A program made the position numbers and the translations under genes. Shown piece after piece: positions 33,357 through 45,616 of a stretch of 64,000 bases of DNA. Each line of letters starts with the position of its first letter. The stretch's first letter is position 1. The stretch comes from Paramacrobiotus metropolitanus. Taxonomy: Eukaryota; Tardigrada; Eutardigrada; Parachela; Macrobiotidae. A model generated the notes under the pieces. It did no database searches and was not told where the DNA came from. It saw nothing but the letters and a program-made list of their open reading frames with translations. The stretch covers positions 1,798,001-1,862,000 of the forward strand of contig NW_026570224.1 of the NCBI RefSeq assembly GCF_019649055.1. Reading direction: 5' to 3'.

Positions 33357-36300
33357 TTAGGTCAGCGACTGCATGCCGGAATTTTCAAATTCGGACCAGG
33401 CATCGTTCAACTCCATAAAAATCATCTTTGCTCTTGATAAATGTGGCGATTCGGTCAACTAAAAATTAAAAGATCCAGTTTAAAACAGAAAATGCCATCA
33501 CAAAGCTGGACGCTTAACACTTGCAACTTTTAAAAAAAAATTAACAGATTTTGGAACAACTGAGCATTCAATTCTACAGGCTGCTAGTACAGCGACATCT
33601 TGGCGACACGTCTATGCCGTATGACTGAACAATATCGAATACTCACTTTATCTGGGTGTACGACCAGAACTGCTTTCCTGTATACCCTCTTGACTTGATC
33701 GGCTGAAACCAGCTCATGCATACCTACTCCTTTCCAGGCACACCCATCCCATAATACAGTATTTAAACTACACAACAAGGCACGGATATTTCTCCGTTTC
33801 CCCTCCGTCCATTCCCGAATCTACGAGACAATTCGAAAATTCATCGAAATTAAAGGATTTTGAAATAATCCCAACTCACCTTCAAAGTTTCCGGATCAAC
33901 CGTTTCACTAACACTTCCGCTTGTTTTTCTTTCAGTGTTCTCGGGGGCCTGGTGGCGTTATTGAAACCCTGCGGTAACATGTCATCCAGGAAGTTTTGAT
34001 TAACAACCGGCTTCGTACCGGAATATACCGGGACCTCATTGGTCGTGTTCCTAAACTGTGCATAATCCGGACGGTAGTTCGTAGGTTGCTGTGGTTGTTG
34101 AGGGGTTTGATAAGGAAATCTCTGCGGTCCAGCTGCACCTGATGGAAACATTGGCCTTGTATCCCTCATATATGTGGACTCCCCGGCGTTGGGGATCGGA
34201 TGTTGGCATTCATACCCATCACCGGATTACCGGACTGCCCTGTGCTCATGCCCATCATGGGGTTGGCCGGCTGCCCAGGACGCACTGGCGGTGATATTGA
34301 TCCACCCAAATTTCCCAAATCCGCAAACGGATCCCGCTTCATTCCGGCCAAATTCGAATTGGAAGTATTTCGAGGTAATTCCGCAGTCATCGGGGTCAAA
34401 AGCGGTTTACTAGAATCCTTACCGCCAAACAAATCGCCAAACGGATCGGGAGCCGATTGGGAAACGGGTTTCGAAGCGGCCATACTGTTCAGGCTGTTGT
34501 TTGATCCCGGCCGCGACAGATGCGGTGACTGGGGCAAAAGTAGCGGACTAGCACGATTTGTCGGTGTGGCTACACCAGTTACGCTGGGAGCAACCGGTAC
34601 ACTCGTGGGAGAGCTACCGAGCGAATCAAGCCAATTATCCATGCCAGATGTGGGAGCAGCCGCAGCAGTAGGGGATGCTCTGGATGTAGCACTGACAGGC
34701 GGCGGAGGCTGGGATAGCGCACCCAGGCTCATGAATGGATCGATAGGAACATTCGTACCTTAAATTAAAATCCGCATTATCCTACCAAACATCATGTAAA
34801 ACCAAAATGCACATAAGAAGTGATACAAAGTTCATTTCAACAGACTAGGACATTTTTCTCTCAATTATTTTGAAATAGGGTAAATAGTCATTACTGTAAT
34901 TGGCAGCAGGTGGTTCCTTAGTAGTCGAGCTGTCCCATTGATTTCCGCCCAACAGGTCAAAATTCATAGTGGCCGATGATGGACCCTGTTGTTTTACCAC
35001 TGAGGGTCCGCTTGAAGGAGCGCTAGGAAGAGCACTACCCATATCCAGCAGATCCTCGACGTATCCTCCAGTTTCGGAAACTGGCGGAGGCATTGGCGTC
35101 TTGCTTTCTGCTCCAGCGGGCACCTGCGTTGTCGGCTGAACTGAGGGAATTTCGGAACTCCCAAGTCCCAGCAAGTCTTCCTCTGGTGTCAACAGCGGCT
35201 CAGGTGGTGGGTTGACTTCATCCAAACTGGGAGACGCGGAGGGAGGCCTAGGAGGTACCACAGCCTTTTCAGCAGGTTTCGGAGATCGTGGTGGCTGCGG
35301 TCGCGGCGGTTTCGGTGACGGCTGAGGCATCGGCCGGGTAGAAGGCGGGGATACAAAATCGACTTCCTGATTGGGCTGTTGACTAATTTTACGATTCGGT
35401 GTGGATTCAGCTTCCGATTCCGAATATGACACAAACCTGCCGTGTTGTGATCTGGCCGATGGGTTCTCAGCTTAAAACAAAATCATATACTGAGCAAACA
35501 AATTTATCAGCACAGAGGGTACAGAGAAAGTTCCAAGAGCAATTACTAACAGCAACAAGCACATTGCAATGTACATTTCAACTTTACTAGATATTTACCT
35601 GGCCTCGCACTGAAATCTTCTTTGACCAGATTAGCAGCAGCCTGCTGAACGTTTTTGACAATATTTTTTCCACCCTTAACTAAATTTCCCAGAAGACCAC
35701 CGCCAACGCTTCCGAAAAGACTTCCCTGCTGTTGGCTCTGTGTAGGTTGACTAGTCGGGGTGGGTTTGTTTTCTGTCGCTTCGTTTCTTCGTTGAGGTAC
35801 ACCTACATCAAAACCAGATAAATATGCCAAGTTACAACATTTTTATTTGAAAGCATGGTAGCCAGAAAACCAAAAGAAAACAAAGGAACATAACCAAACT
35901 GAAGGAAGTCAACTTCTGACTAACAACGTGCACACCGGTTTATACGAAATTAATTTCATAAACAAGTATGTAAAAAATGCAAAATAAGTCGATTTACAGA
36001 CCGCGAATGCTTGTGAGCCTTTTTATTATAATTAAAACCTGCTACGAAACGCAACAAGTACAACACTGGTTTCGCTGAGGAGGATAGTCCAAGGGTTGCG
36101 TACCCGGATTAGGTGCCTCGACCACTGGAGAGGGAATTTTGACGGTTAATGATTTGTTTGTTTCGACGTTTAAAGTTTCCGCCATAGATGCCAGAATTTC
36201 CAGCACACCATCAATATTTGGTCTAGTGACTGGATCAATTTTGAGTAATCGACCTGAAAAAAATTTTTTGTTCAACATATTAATTATACAAATAAACCGA

Positions 36301-38469
36301 GCTGTACTGCACTGATATAATTATACAGCACCGCATGCTTACTGATGAGATCGTTGAATATTTCATATTTCCGGTTGGGTGGAAAAGAGTATTTGGCATT
36401 TAAAATCCTCAGCTTGGCCGAATCCTCGAAAGGATGGACCATGTAACAAAGAGTATACAAAATGCAGCCCAATGCCTGCAAGGTTCGTAAATTAGGTTAA
36501 TGTCCAAGTGATACAAGCCCAAGTTAACGTTTTCGCTCACCCAAATGTCCAGCTTTTCGTTTATAGGATAATTATTATATAAATCCAGCATTTCTGGGGC
36601 ACGGTACATGGGAGTGGTGTTGCGTGTCATCTAACAATAAACCAGTTCCAAATAATATGAACCAATTGACTTAATGAGAGCACTGGGAACGGGACAGAAA
36701 CAGTTACTTAATATATAATAAAGATACCTCTTCCTCTACCAAATTCCTCCGTAAACTTTCCCAAGACATATCGGGAGCATGGGTTTCCGTTGTAGCACTA
36801 CCGAAATCACAGAGTTTGACTTTGCGATCCTCCCCAATTAACAAATTTTCCACCTTGAAGAACATTTGGGATTAACACAAAGACAAACCAGTAAATATTT
36901 CAGACAAACCGTAAATATTTCAAACCGTAAATATTTCAGTATACAGTAAATATTTCAGACAAACCTTGAGATCACGATGGATTATTGCCGGACTCTGTTT
37001 ATGCATGTGCTGTACCGCTTTACATGTTTGATAAAATATGGTAAGAACATCTGGCACCGATAGAGGAAGTTCCCTGTTTTTGAGAAGGCTGATCACTTGT
37101 CCTCCTGTGATCATACAATAGCACACACTATAGTGATGGTAATAATTGCAAAAAAACGAAAAGGAAACGAGTCATCAGCACAAAATATAATGGTGAAAAA
37201 TACACTAGCGGACAACCGCTATTTAAAATCGAATACTTGATTCTGTATTAATTTAGAAGCATTACCCGAACAAAATTCGGTTAGAATCAAATATTCCTCC
37301 ACATTGGCTTTTTCTGGTCTTTTGCACAGCGCAGCTGCGACGTACCCAATAATATACGGATGACCGGTGAGTTTTTTCTATGTAACAACAATCCACTTAA
37401 AAAAACCAGCAACAGAAACAGTGGGATCGCTTACCAGGAATCGGATCTCTTGTTTAATATTCTTTGCCGCATCTTCATCGTGTGCTAACAATCTCTGCAA
37501 TCATCATGAGAAGTGTTCATGCAACGGGAAAAAACAACACAGATAGGCTAGGCTGAATATCGATTTATAAGTCCAACACCATCTGCGGATCAATAGCGTC
37601 GTTCATATGCCAAGCTACGGCAGCCGCTTTCCGTATAAAACAGAGTGGAGCAGTGATGTGCATGTTGTACAGGTTTTGCGGTTTTCGTGTTGAAAACCGC
37701 AAGGCTAGGGAAACAACACTGATAACGAGCACCAACGTGGGATGTACCTTCAAGGCGTAATCTTTGCCGCCCTCGACATCCTGCACCAGGTATACATAAG
37801 CGTATCCACCTACAACGCAACTTTTTTAGCATAGATAAAATTAATGAAACCGACGAGCAAAACTTAGCAAAAAGGATGAGCGGAAAATCATCAGGAAAAC
37901 ACTCTTTAAGAAATAAACAGCGAAGAGAAAAAACGCATACGAGTCAAATTTTAATGGAATAGTGTTTCGACGTAATAAATCAAAGAATTTTCGAAGTTTC
38001 ACTGGTCAAGCACAAACATTTTTTAGGATGTTCAAAGCGAGAGATCACGATTACTGCTAACAGTTTCTCCATACATTCGCAGCAACGGCAAGACAGTTTT
38101 AAAATATTTTATCGTATCTATTAAGATTTTTGTTGCTGCGCTAATTTGCTCATATTATTGACATCTGAAGGCTCTATTTCAAAGGCAGTTTCTTTACTCG
38201 TAATAAATAAAAACGGTGCTACCCAACAAAAAAGTTTACGATTTTCATTTATTGGTTTATAAATCGTTTTTTAAATTTTAATCGACAAAGGTGGAACTGA
38301 ATTTTCATGGTAAGTAAAACTTGCGCTAACCTTCCGCAATCAGCCTTTTGACACGGAATTTTCTGTTCTCGATTTCTACAATATTTCCCACAAGGTCAGA
38401 ATCGTCTTTCACAGCTGGTGTTTGGCCTCCACCAATGTAATCCAAAGCACTTCGAATCAGATCCCCCAT
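33357..38469 (-). CDS. GAK: cyclin-G-associated kinase / auxilin, without the PTEN-C2 module
   Basis: Fifteen exons from ATG 38469 to stop 33357: 38469-38331, 37809-37748, 37494-37435, 37377-37266, 37104-36965, 36853-36728, 36630-36541, 36475-36343, 36253-36062, 35802-35599, 35470-34895, 34758-34223, 34178-33880, 33820-33647, 33458-33357; about 980 residues. The N-terminal NAK-family kinase is complete in motif: [18 protein letters not shown], catalytic [42 protein letters not shown] and [14 protein letters not shown] long Pro/Ser-rich linker follows with DPF/DLL-type clathrin and AP2 motifs (DPFGDLF, DPFADLG). The C-terminal J domain ([32 protein letters not shown]) recruits Hsc70 for clathrin uncoating. 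Human GAK (about 1310 residues) has a PTEN-like and C2 region between kinase and linker; no sequence for it is present, and only a 260-bp intron separates the relevant exons. Two anomalies lie in the linker: a 44-nt intron (34179-34222) is needed to keep frame, and the frame changes once more near 33900-33960, consistent with one missing base. Confidence 0.9.
36878..36970. repeat. short tandem repeat in GAK intron 5
   Basis: Four copies of GTAAATATTTCA (+ strand) with linking ACAAACC occupy most of the intron 36854-36964. On the gene strand, the sequence at the 5' splice site (GTTTGTCTGAAATATTTACT) is repeated further into the intron. Confidence 0.8.
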
Positions 38470-39733
38470 GTCTGCTTATCCAATCCGCCTCGTTCAGTTA
38501 TGTTAAGAAACAGCTTCTCCCTAAAAATGTCCGCATTTACGATCCATCACATCGCGATAAATTATTCGATTGGAGTTTATAAGCACCGGACATAAAGCAT
38601 GTTGAGACAAGCAAGTTTGAAAATAAAAAAAAAACATACAGATTAAATTTTCCTGCAATCTTAAGACTTACAGCTGCAGTAAGAAGCAACACTTCCCGGA
38701 GAACGGTCACAGTAACTCCGTGAAAGAAAATAAATCCGCAACTCTGAACTGAAAAAAACAGTGAGAAAATAAAAGCAAAACCTGGGCGATCACAAAATTA
38801 AAAAAAATTTAAAATCAAACTAATCCACATTACGTAGATCTAGATTCTAGATCCAAAAAGCGAAGGCCACTTTATTACACTTGCGGATCTTACACTGATA
38901 AAAAGTAAACTCGATAACACCCCCAATATGTTGAAGCACGGCAATATGTACGCTATAGCATTTCAGTGCAGTACCGAGGTACCATATAAATGTAGAATAA
39001 TAATTTACCTTATCTAACAGCTATCGTACTGTGCATACGACATAAGCTAATTAGCCCAGTAACAATAATTGCGCACGAAATAAGCACAGCAAGTAAACAA
39101 ATCCGACAAGCACTTACCAGTTAACACGCAGGCATATAACAAAGCTTCTGGGTAATAATTCTGCTACTCAAGGATAGCCATTTTTTAAAACTCCAACTTA
39201 TTCGAAATCTGAGCGAAACCTAAAAAAACGCATGCATCCACAGGAAGGAAGAACACTCTCCACGCTACTGGCTCACTGCTTGTGCTGTCTGGCAGCCTGG
39301 CACAGTGGGCCAGTGGCACACTAACCACGAGAACGGCAAGAAAAATTTCCATCACATGGCAAGCTGAAGGGGCCTTTGCAGAAAAGGGCTTACGGACTAC
39401 AGCAATGTTTTGCGCCAAACAGAGAAGCAATAAAAGCAGTCCTTTTAACATTCCAAAGGCAACCAGACAGTCAAAGTTAACAAAAGTTTTTAGTTTTAAA
39501 ACACTCACAAACTGATCCTATTCTGATCTTAAAATTTTAATATTTTATTACTAGTAATTATTGCCTTTTAACTCGTACACCAGTTAAGCACATAGCGTTA
39601 TCCGGGTTATATTTTTTATAAAGTTTTTGGAGCTGTGACTTCTATTTTGAAATACTGACTCTCTGGATGCAGAGTTCCTTGTGATTAGGAAGATAAGATA
39701 TAAGGACAACTGAGTCACAACTCATTCTATTAA
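38470..39733. other. divergent intergenic region GAK / GID8
   Basis: 1.26 kb between two divergent start codons. One small minus-strand frame (39451-39185) is listed separately as doubtful. Promoters and non-coding first exons of both genes are expected here. Confidence 0.5.
39185..39451 (-). CDS. doubtful small ORF with signal-peptide-like start
   Basis: An ATG-started frame of 88 residues begins MLKGLLLLLLCLAQ, resembling a signal peptide, with a second hydrophobic stretch MEIFLAVLVVSVPLAHC near residue 34. I recognise no family. It lies in the putative GAK 5' region on the same strand, so it may be chance or an upstream ORF. Confidence 0.18.
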   Translation of the reverse strand: MLKGLLLLLLCLAQNIAVVRKPFSAKAPSACHVMEIFLAVLVVSVPLAHCARLPDSTSSEPVAWRVFFLPVDACVFLGFAQISNKLEF

Positions 39734-40807
39734 ATGGCGAATCAGCCATTAACTCCATTAAGCCCTGTTACTCCAGGAACTTCTGGCAAAGATTTGCCAA
39801 AATGCTCAGTACAGGAGTGGATGGGTGGAATCGAAGGGGAACATATTCCACGAAGCGACCTCAACCAGATCGTCTTGGATTACTTGATATGTGGTTAGTT
39901 TCGCACATCGACTTCGATATTTTTGTTGCTACTCGTAACTTACCTTGTGTTGTATCCAAAATCTGCACTTATTTTCCGTAGCCGGCCATAAAGATGCTGC
40001 TGTTAAATTTTCCCGAGAAGCTTCCATTCCCATGCCAGTTGAACCGTCCACAATGGATGATCGTGTTAAAGTTTTGGATACTGCTCACGAGGGGAAGATG
40101 GCTGAGTGTATGAAGCTTTTGCAAGAGTGTAATCCCGAACTGCTTGAACAAAATCCAGAAATTTATCTCACCATGATGGTTAGTCCAATGACTTAAGTCA
40201 CATGTAAAATGGGATGCTTATGTTACATTTAATTTTTAATTAAGGATGCGATAAAATCTCTGTATTTAAATCATTTTCTGTGATTTATGAAGCATTTGTA
40301 AGACCTTCTTGTGAACCTTGCTTGCTATCTTACAGAAGCAGATGCTAATTGAGCTGATCCGTGAGAGGAAAATCAGTGACGCACTGCAGTTTGCGCAAGA
40401 TGTCCTTGCCGAAAAAGGAGTAGAAAATCCTGCTTTATTGGAAGATTTTGAGAGAGCTTTGGCTCTGCTGGCTTTCGACAAACCAGAAGAATCGCCGTAT
40501 GGTGATCTCCTTGATCTCTCTCGGCGGGAAGAGGTTTGTCGGTTATGCGCACCTTTTGTTAGATTTATCCCTGCTTCCTGGATTTTGGAATTTAACTTTT
40601 TTATAGGTTAAAGCACAGCTCAATGAAGCAATGCTGTCATTTGTGGGCAGGAATGCTGAATCTAGGTTGTCCACCCTCTGTAAAATGTTATTATGGTCTC
40701 AAGATGAACTGAAAAAACGCAATGTGAAGTTCCCTAAAGTTTCAGATTTAACCACTGCTAAAATCGGAGAAGACTCCACGGAAAGCAGCTCAGATATCCC
40801 TATGTAA
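39734..40807 (+). CDS. GID8: GID8 (TWA1), scaffold subunit of the CTLH E3 ligase
   Basis: Four exons: 39734-39893, 39982-40178, 40336-40533, 40607-40807; phases agree, 251 residues (human 228). Domain order is LisH-CTLH-CRA: LISH at DLNQIVLDYLICAGHKDAAVKFSREA (about residues 44-70), CTLH with LLQECNPELLEQNPEIYLTMMKQMLIELIRERKISDALQFAQ (about 85-145), and CRA with LALLAFDKPEESPYGDLLDLSRRE and LLWSQDELKKRNVKFPK near the end. GID8 bridges RANBP9/10 and the MAEA-RMND5 RING pair in the CTLH/GID ubiquitin ligase. The C-terminal tail is Ser/Glu-rich and longer than in human. Confidence 0.96.
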
Positions 40808-41528
40808 AATTTAATCCGTGCTTTCGTATACATAGTTTTGTCTCTTCTGTCTGACTGTCTGCCGCCCATGAAAACGGGTTACAAGAAAAGGAAAGATATG
40901 TCTGTAAAAATGGAGATGTGCGCATTATTTGGTCTGTTGATCCGGCTTCAATCAAGTTCAATGAGTAAAGGTTGCGAACTTCTGCTTTTATCTTGATTAA
41001 GGTAACCAACATAAATAAAACAATTTGACAACCAAGTTGAAAAACAACGGTATTTTAAAAAGATTTAAGCTAAGTCAAAAGCAGAATTGTGCAATCTTGA
41101 ATATGAATGTAACAAAACAAAATTATCAAGACTGGGGAATGCGAAAGCAGTGCTTCCCCATTCAGTCTTGATAATTTTTTCGTTAAGGTTAAGCAGGACT
41201 AATGCTAAGTGTTTCCGAAGTCTTGCTTCGCAGTGGTAATGAACAAAAATACTAACGGTAAGCACTGCTCGCTCGCGAACACTGAAAATCATCAGAGCGA
41301 TTTTAAAACGCCGGAAAACAATATGATCTGATTTTTGATGACCCATTGATAAAGTTGCTGACTTCGGTTTCAAAAGCCTTGATACTGTGGGAGAGAAAGT
41401 CACTCCTCAACTCGGGACCATTTTCTGCAACAAAAAATACTGTACTCACAGCGCTTGTAGTTTAGTGATTGGGGCATAAATGACTGTGTTTTCGGTGTCA
41501 GTAACGCAGGACTTTGTGTAAGTTTGTG
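40808..41528. other. shared 3' region GID8 / SHPK
   Basis: 720 bp between convergent stop codons. It contains a strong hairpin (41119-41178) and no supported gene. Confidence 0.5.
41119..41178. ncRNA. 60-nt hairpin, possible small-RNA precursor
   Basis: AAAATTATCAAGACTG (41119-41134) pairs perfectly with CAGTCTTGATAATTTT (41163-41178). After a 4-nt one-sided bulge, GGGAA pairs with TTCCC, leaving a 14-nt loop. Size and shape suit a pre-miRNA or a small foldback. Strand and function are unknown. Confidence 0.4.
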
Positions 41529-44002
41529 TTACACAATACTTGCAGATCTCCTTACCGCAGTAATGTATGCGGCTCCAAAAGCTGCATCCTTTCCGGTTGT
41601 TTTCTCGGCAGTCGGCAATTCAAAAACACTGCTAACGAATGTTTTCAACTGCGGAAATGTCCGAAATAACGATCCGGTTAGCACGATCCGGTTGATCCCG
41701 CACTGATGTACCACATGTTTTGGAATCATGACTTCCAGATTGCTAATAATGCCACGCAAAATACCGCGCACCACAGCTCCAATATTGCAGTTTCCAGTCC
41801 CAATCTGCGTGACAGAGGCTAGCGTCTTTGTGTCGTAACGTTCACCAAATGGCCTGTTAAAAAAGAAGAAACATGCGCATGCGACGATGAGAAAAAAGCT
41901 GCAATATAAAGAAGATAATTCCACCTGTTACAGTTAGCATACCCAGTACTGTAAACTGAAACTGATGGCTGTAAAAAGCTATATCCTCTGGAAAAACCTA
42001 TTCGATCGTTAATTGGGCAAATAGACCGTCAAGGTTACTAAAGCCTAAAGCGACCTTAAAACGCTGTCCTCCTGCTTAATCAGAGCGTGCTTTAGACTTA
42101 GGTTTACACAGTGTTTTAAGCGCATCCAGTACCCAGAGCAAGCCAAGAAAATCTAATGTGCTTCCGCTAACTATTCGTATTAAACGATTACGATTACAAC
42201 AATAAATAAAGTTGATTACTACGGGGCGCGGGTAGTACAGCATTATTATATTGTACGAACCTTGGGCTGATGTGAGGATCATTTGAGAGTGACCAGTCGA
42301 CGCTGTTGCCTTCCTCTTTGAAAACCTTCCACACATCTTCCATCGTCAGTGTAATACCAAAAGATTTCGCCCAATTTGTCACCATAGAGGCAAACAACTG
42401 CAGAGCATTTCCACCGTTTAATGATGGAGCACACAGAAGATGTCTCTCATAAAAATAGCTGCGAACGTCACATGATGCCGGTGGAGACGCACTGACGGAA
42501 TTATGAATAAAGGTCAACTGCGATGAAGTACTGAAGTTAAGGACTGGAAACAATAAAAAATATTAAACGCTCTAATTTTAAGAAATAATCAGGGTAAACA
42601 AGTCCGTACTAGCATCATTCTCGTTTTCCAACGAGGCCACAAAAGAACACTGCAGATCACCCATCCCAACGGATACTGGAACATCTTTCCGGATACTTTT
42701 CCAAGGCATTCGCAATGTACCGGCGAAAAACTGACTGGAATGTTGAATGTCGGGCAAAAGGAAAACGGGGGCTCCAGCTTCCTTTAAACTGCAATGAAAG
42801 TCAGGTAGGAAAGAGCGTCAAGCAAGACATGCACGATGCAATAACGCAGCGGTATGCATATTGCTTCTTAAGCCAGTTAAGACTACATACATAGCGGTAT
42901 TCCATTCATTTTTCTTACGATTAAAATATCCCCAGGCTTCGGCATTTTGGGGCGACATAACCGGCTTGGTTATATCGCACAGCATCCAAACAAAAAAGTC
43001 CATAACACTTCCTGCTGTATCATATCCTCTCAAGAATTCCGGATCATTTCTGACAAACCATAATAACGAACAGCATCCATAACCTACAACAGCGACAACA
43101 CAATTAAAGAAACGATAGTTGGTTCACAATTTCACATTAATCATTTACGATTTCGGAAATTCGGTACCCAATTTATCATGCAAAAATTCGCATCCGAGTA
43201 GCATCAGCATGCTCATCGTCAGATATCCCAAATTTTTACAGTAAATACTAAATTCCTATGCCTTAAAATTTGACCGCTAAATTAATTAACCACACACAAG
43301 CTGACAGACACAACGCACCGGTGGCCAAGACTTGTTCGGGCTCCGGGACCGGAAGGGATTCCAAAAAACCCGTTGAACACCTTTGATCCTGCCATGTGAT
43401 TAAGTGCGAGATGGCACCGGGCTTCTGCAAATCTGATTCAAGTGACTCTCGTCTACAGGCATCCGAATTCCATAACACGATGCCATGCTGTTGCCCACAG
43501 ATCCCGATGGCCTAAAATAAAAATCATGCAGTGTGTTTCCCGTGTCACAACAAACGTGTATGGTGTTGCAACTCATTTTGTTCACTCACGCACCACACAA
43601 TGTCTACGGCGTCGTGGTGAAGTCAAACTGCAAGTTTCTGTAGTATTGAGACTACTGACTGAGTATTCTCAATATTGTAACAAACAGCAACAACCCATCT
43701 GTTGCGCAGGCACTTACCACAACGAGTTTGAGCCATTCTTCCTTGACGGAATCCAGTAAAGAGTTTACAGTGTGCCAGATTTTTGGGACTGACTGTTCAC
43801 TTAAAAATTGCAGACTGCAGTCTGCACCTTTATCAGCTGCGTCTGTTGTTTCTTTCTGTGGGGTTGGAACAATATCACTGCCAGTTTCTGCTGCCTTCTC
43901 GAACACGACTTCTTGGGAAAACAAATCAACGAGGCAGATTTTCGCAGAGGTGGTGCCGATATCAATTCCTAAAACAAGACTCTGCGCACTGCCAGGTAAC
44001 AT
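41529..44002 (-). CDS. SHPK: sedoheptulokinase (FGGY carbohydrate kinase)
   Basis: Six exons: 44002-43718, 43511-43319, 43083-42891, 42788-42610, 42543-42261, 41853-41529; phases agree, about 485 residues (human 478). Diagnostic stretches: GIDIGTTSAKICLVDL (ATP-binding loop), ICGQQHGIVLW, HLITWQDQRCSTGFL, DTAGSVMDFFVWMLC, NAEAWGYFNRKKNEWNT, VSVGMGDLQCSF (Asp-containing motif of the active site), VLNFSTSSQLTF, CAPSLNGGNALQLF, VLTGSLFRTFP (adenosine motif) and DAAFGAAYI. The enzyme phosphorylates sedoheptulose and feeds the non-oxidative pentose phosphate pathway. The start ATG at 44002 gives the expected N-terminus. A GT within the last exon could be a donor for a further 3' exon, but the present end aligns with the human one. 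Confidence 0.94.
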
Positions 44003-45616
44003 TATGGTCGGAATATCAGAATTTTATCTAAGCACAAAAATCCCAGATTTTTTATGGCAGGTAATCCCAGTATACGGTAACGGTACCACAACAGGATCTG
44101 ATGGCACTTAAGATTAAACTCAGTTGTCAACTTGTCACTGACCATGAGTTGTGTTTTCAGATTTTTTGGCAAAAACATTCTGCAAGGCAGATCTCAATAC
44201 AGGCAACCCCACTGAGGGCGGGATTTGCAATGACGAAAGCGCTAGAGTAGTCCAAATTGCCGAAGAACACCGTAAAAGCCAGAGTTTTTTAAGCTTTTCA
44301 AAGCTTATTTGTGTTTCTTTAGTCGTTTTCACTCTTTTATTGCAGTTGGGATTTTATTTCTAATATAAAATAAGCAATAGGAAGAGGCAACATGATTAAG
44401 TACGGTGCGGCAAGTTGCAAAGCGGCTGTTGGCAACTTGGTTTCTACCGGTATACGGCAAAATTATTACTGCACGAGTTGGTTTTGTTGATTTATTCCAA
44501 CGAAACTTTTCAAAATCTAAGAAAAAAATGAAGCAGATACTGAACTGAACAATTTGCAAAATTAAAGAACTAATTGGGACTAATTTACATGGAGAGTACC
44601 GAGATTGTATAATCACGCATCGGTGATTTAATATGAACAGTTGCACACAGTACCGCACAGTGCACAACTGCACATTGCATTCGTATGGGGAAAATTATTA
44701 AAAAATGGTGGGAAATTGATTTTAAGTCATGCACGTTAAATATTTAAAGGTTTTTTTATTTATAAAAATAGAGGAAGTTAATACGCATATTTTGCAGTTC
44801 GAATCCCATTCAACAGAAACAGAAAAAGGGGAGCAAACCGATTTTTCCCAGCATTTTACTACAGCCGCGCTAATATGCGAGCTACTCTACTGATGACGTA
44901 ACGAGTCAGTGGTATTGCCTGTATTGAGATCTGCCCTGCATTCTGGTACTGTACATGTACATTACCAGCACTGAGATCAACAGTACAGTGTGAACCGCAC
45001 CCCGAAGGAGCGCGGTATTACGGTATGTACTTTTGAAAGACGCGTTCCTAACGAAAGACGTGTGTTTTACAAAAAAGTGAAGTACAAAAGTTTTACAAAG
45101 TGAAGTACAAAAATTTAATGTAAAATTCTATGTATGTGATAAATCACTGAAACTTTATTAATAAATAAATTTATTTGTTTCATAGCCAAACCCGGCAGAG
45201 ATCACTTAAACACCGGAAAAAATAAAATTGTCTTTATTCGCGATGGAAAAAAATATCAGGTAGAACAAAGTTACAAAAGCTCAATGGCTCTTAAGTCTTA
45301 ATTCAGTAATGAAAATAAAGTCGAAAATGGCTTTACATCATGAGTACACATTTTACATGATGGGTAACCAGTACAGTACTTACTACCGAAACCTTACAGT
45401 CAACAAAAACTGAAGTCAATAAAAGTTAAGGACAGCAACAACTTGCGTTAAATAACAAACTTATACACCTGAAATAAAAAAAACAAGCGGAAATGCAGTA
45501 TAGCACGATCTTATCGCTAAAAATCTCGAAATGAAGCAGAATTGTTCCGCTTCATTCACAGTCGAAAAAGAATGCTTACAATTACATCTGACGCAAGTTA
45601 TCAACAACGCCGCATA
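44003..45616. other. intergenic SHPK to LSM4
   Basis: 1.6 kb. One doubtful small ORF at 44151-44363 is listed separately. A short direct repeat (GTGAAGTACAAAA, twice) lies at about 45075-45120. Confidence 0.5.
44151..44363 (+). CDS. doubtful small tail-anchored-like ORF
   Basis: An open frame of about 70 residues follows a good acceptor (TTTTCAG at 44154-44160). It ends in a single hydrophobic segment ICVSLVVFTLLLQLGFYF, as in small tail-anchored membrane proteins. No ATG begins the frame, so an upstream exon would be needed. I recognise no family. Confidence 0.2.
   Translation: MFSDFLAKTFCKADLNTGNPTEGGICNDESARVVQIAEEHRKSQSFLSFSKLICVSLVVFTLLLQLGFYF

Noticed and set aside
34200-34763. 187-residue plus-strand open frame
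   Set aside because: It is the reverse-strand shadow of the low-complexity GAK linker, which has homology, splice logic and DPF motifs.
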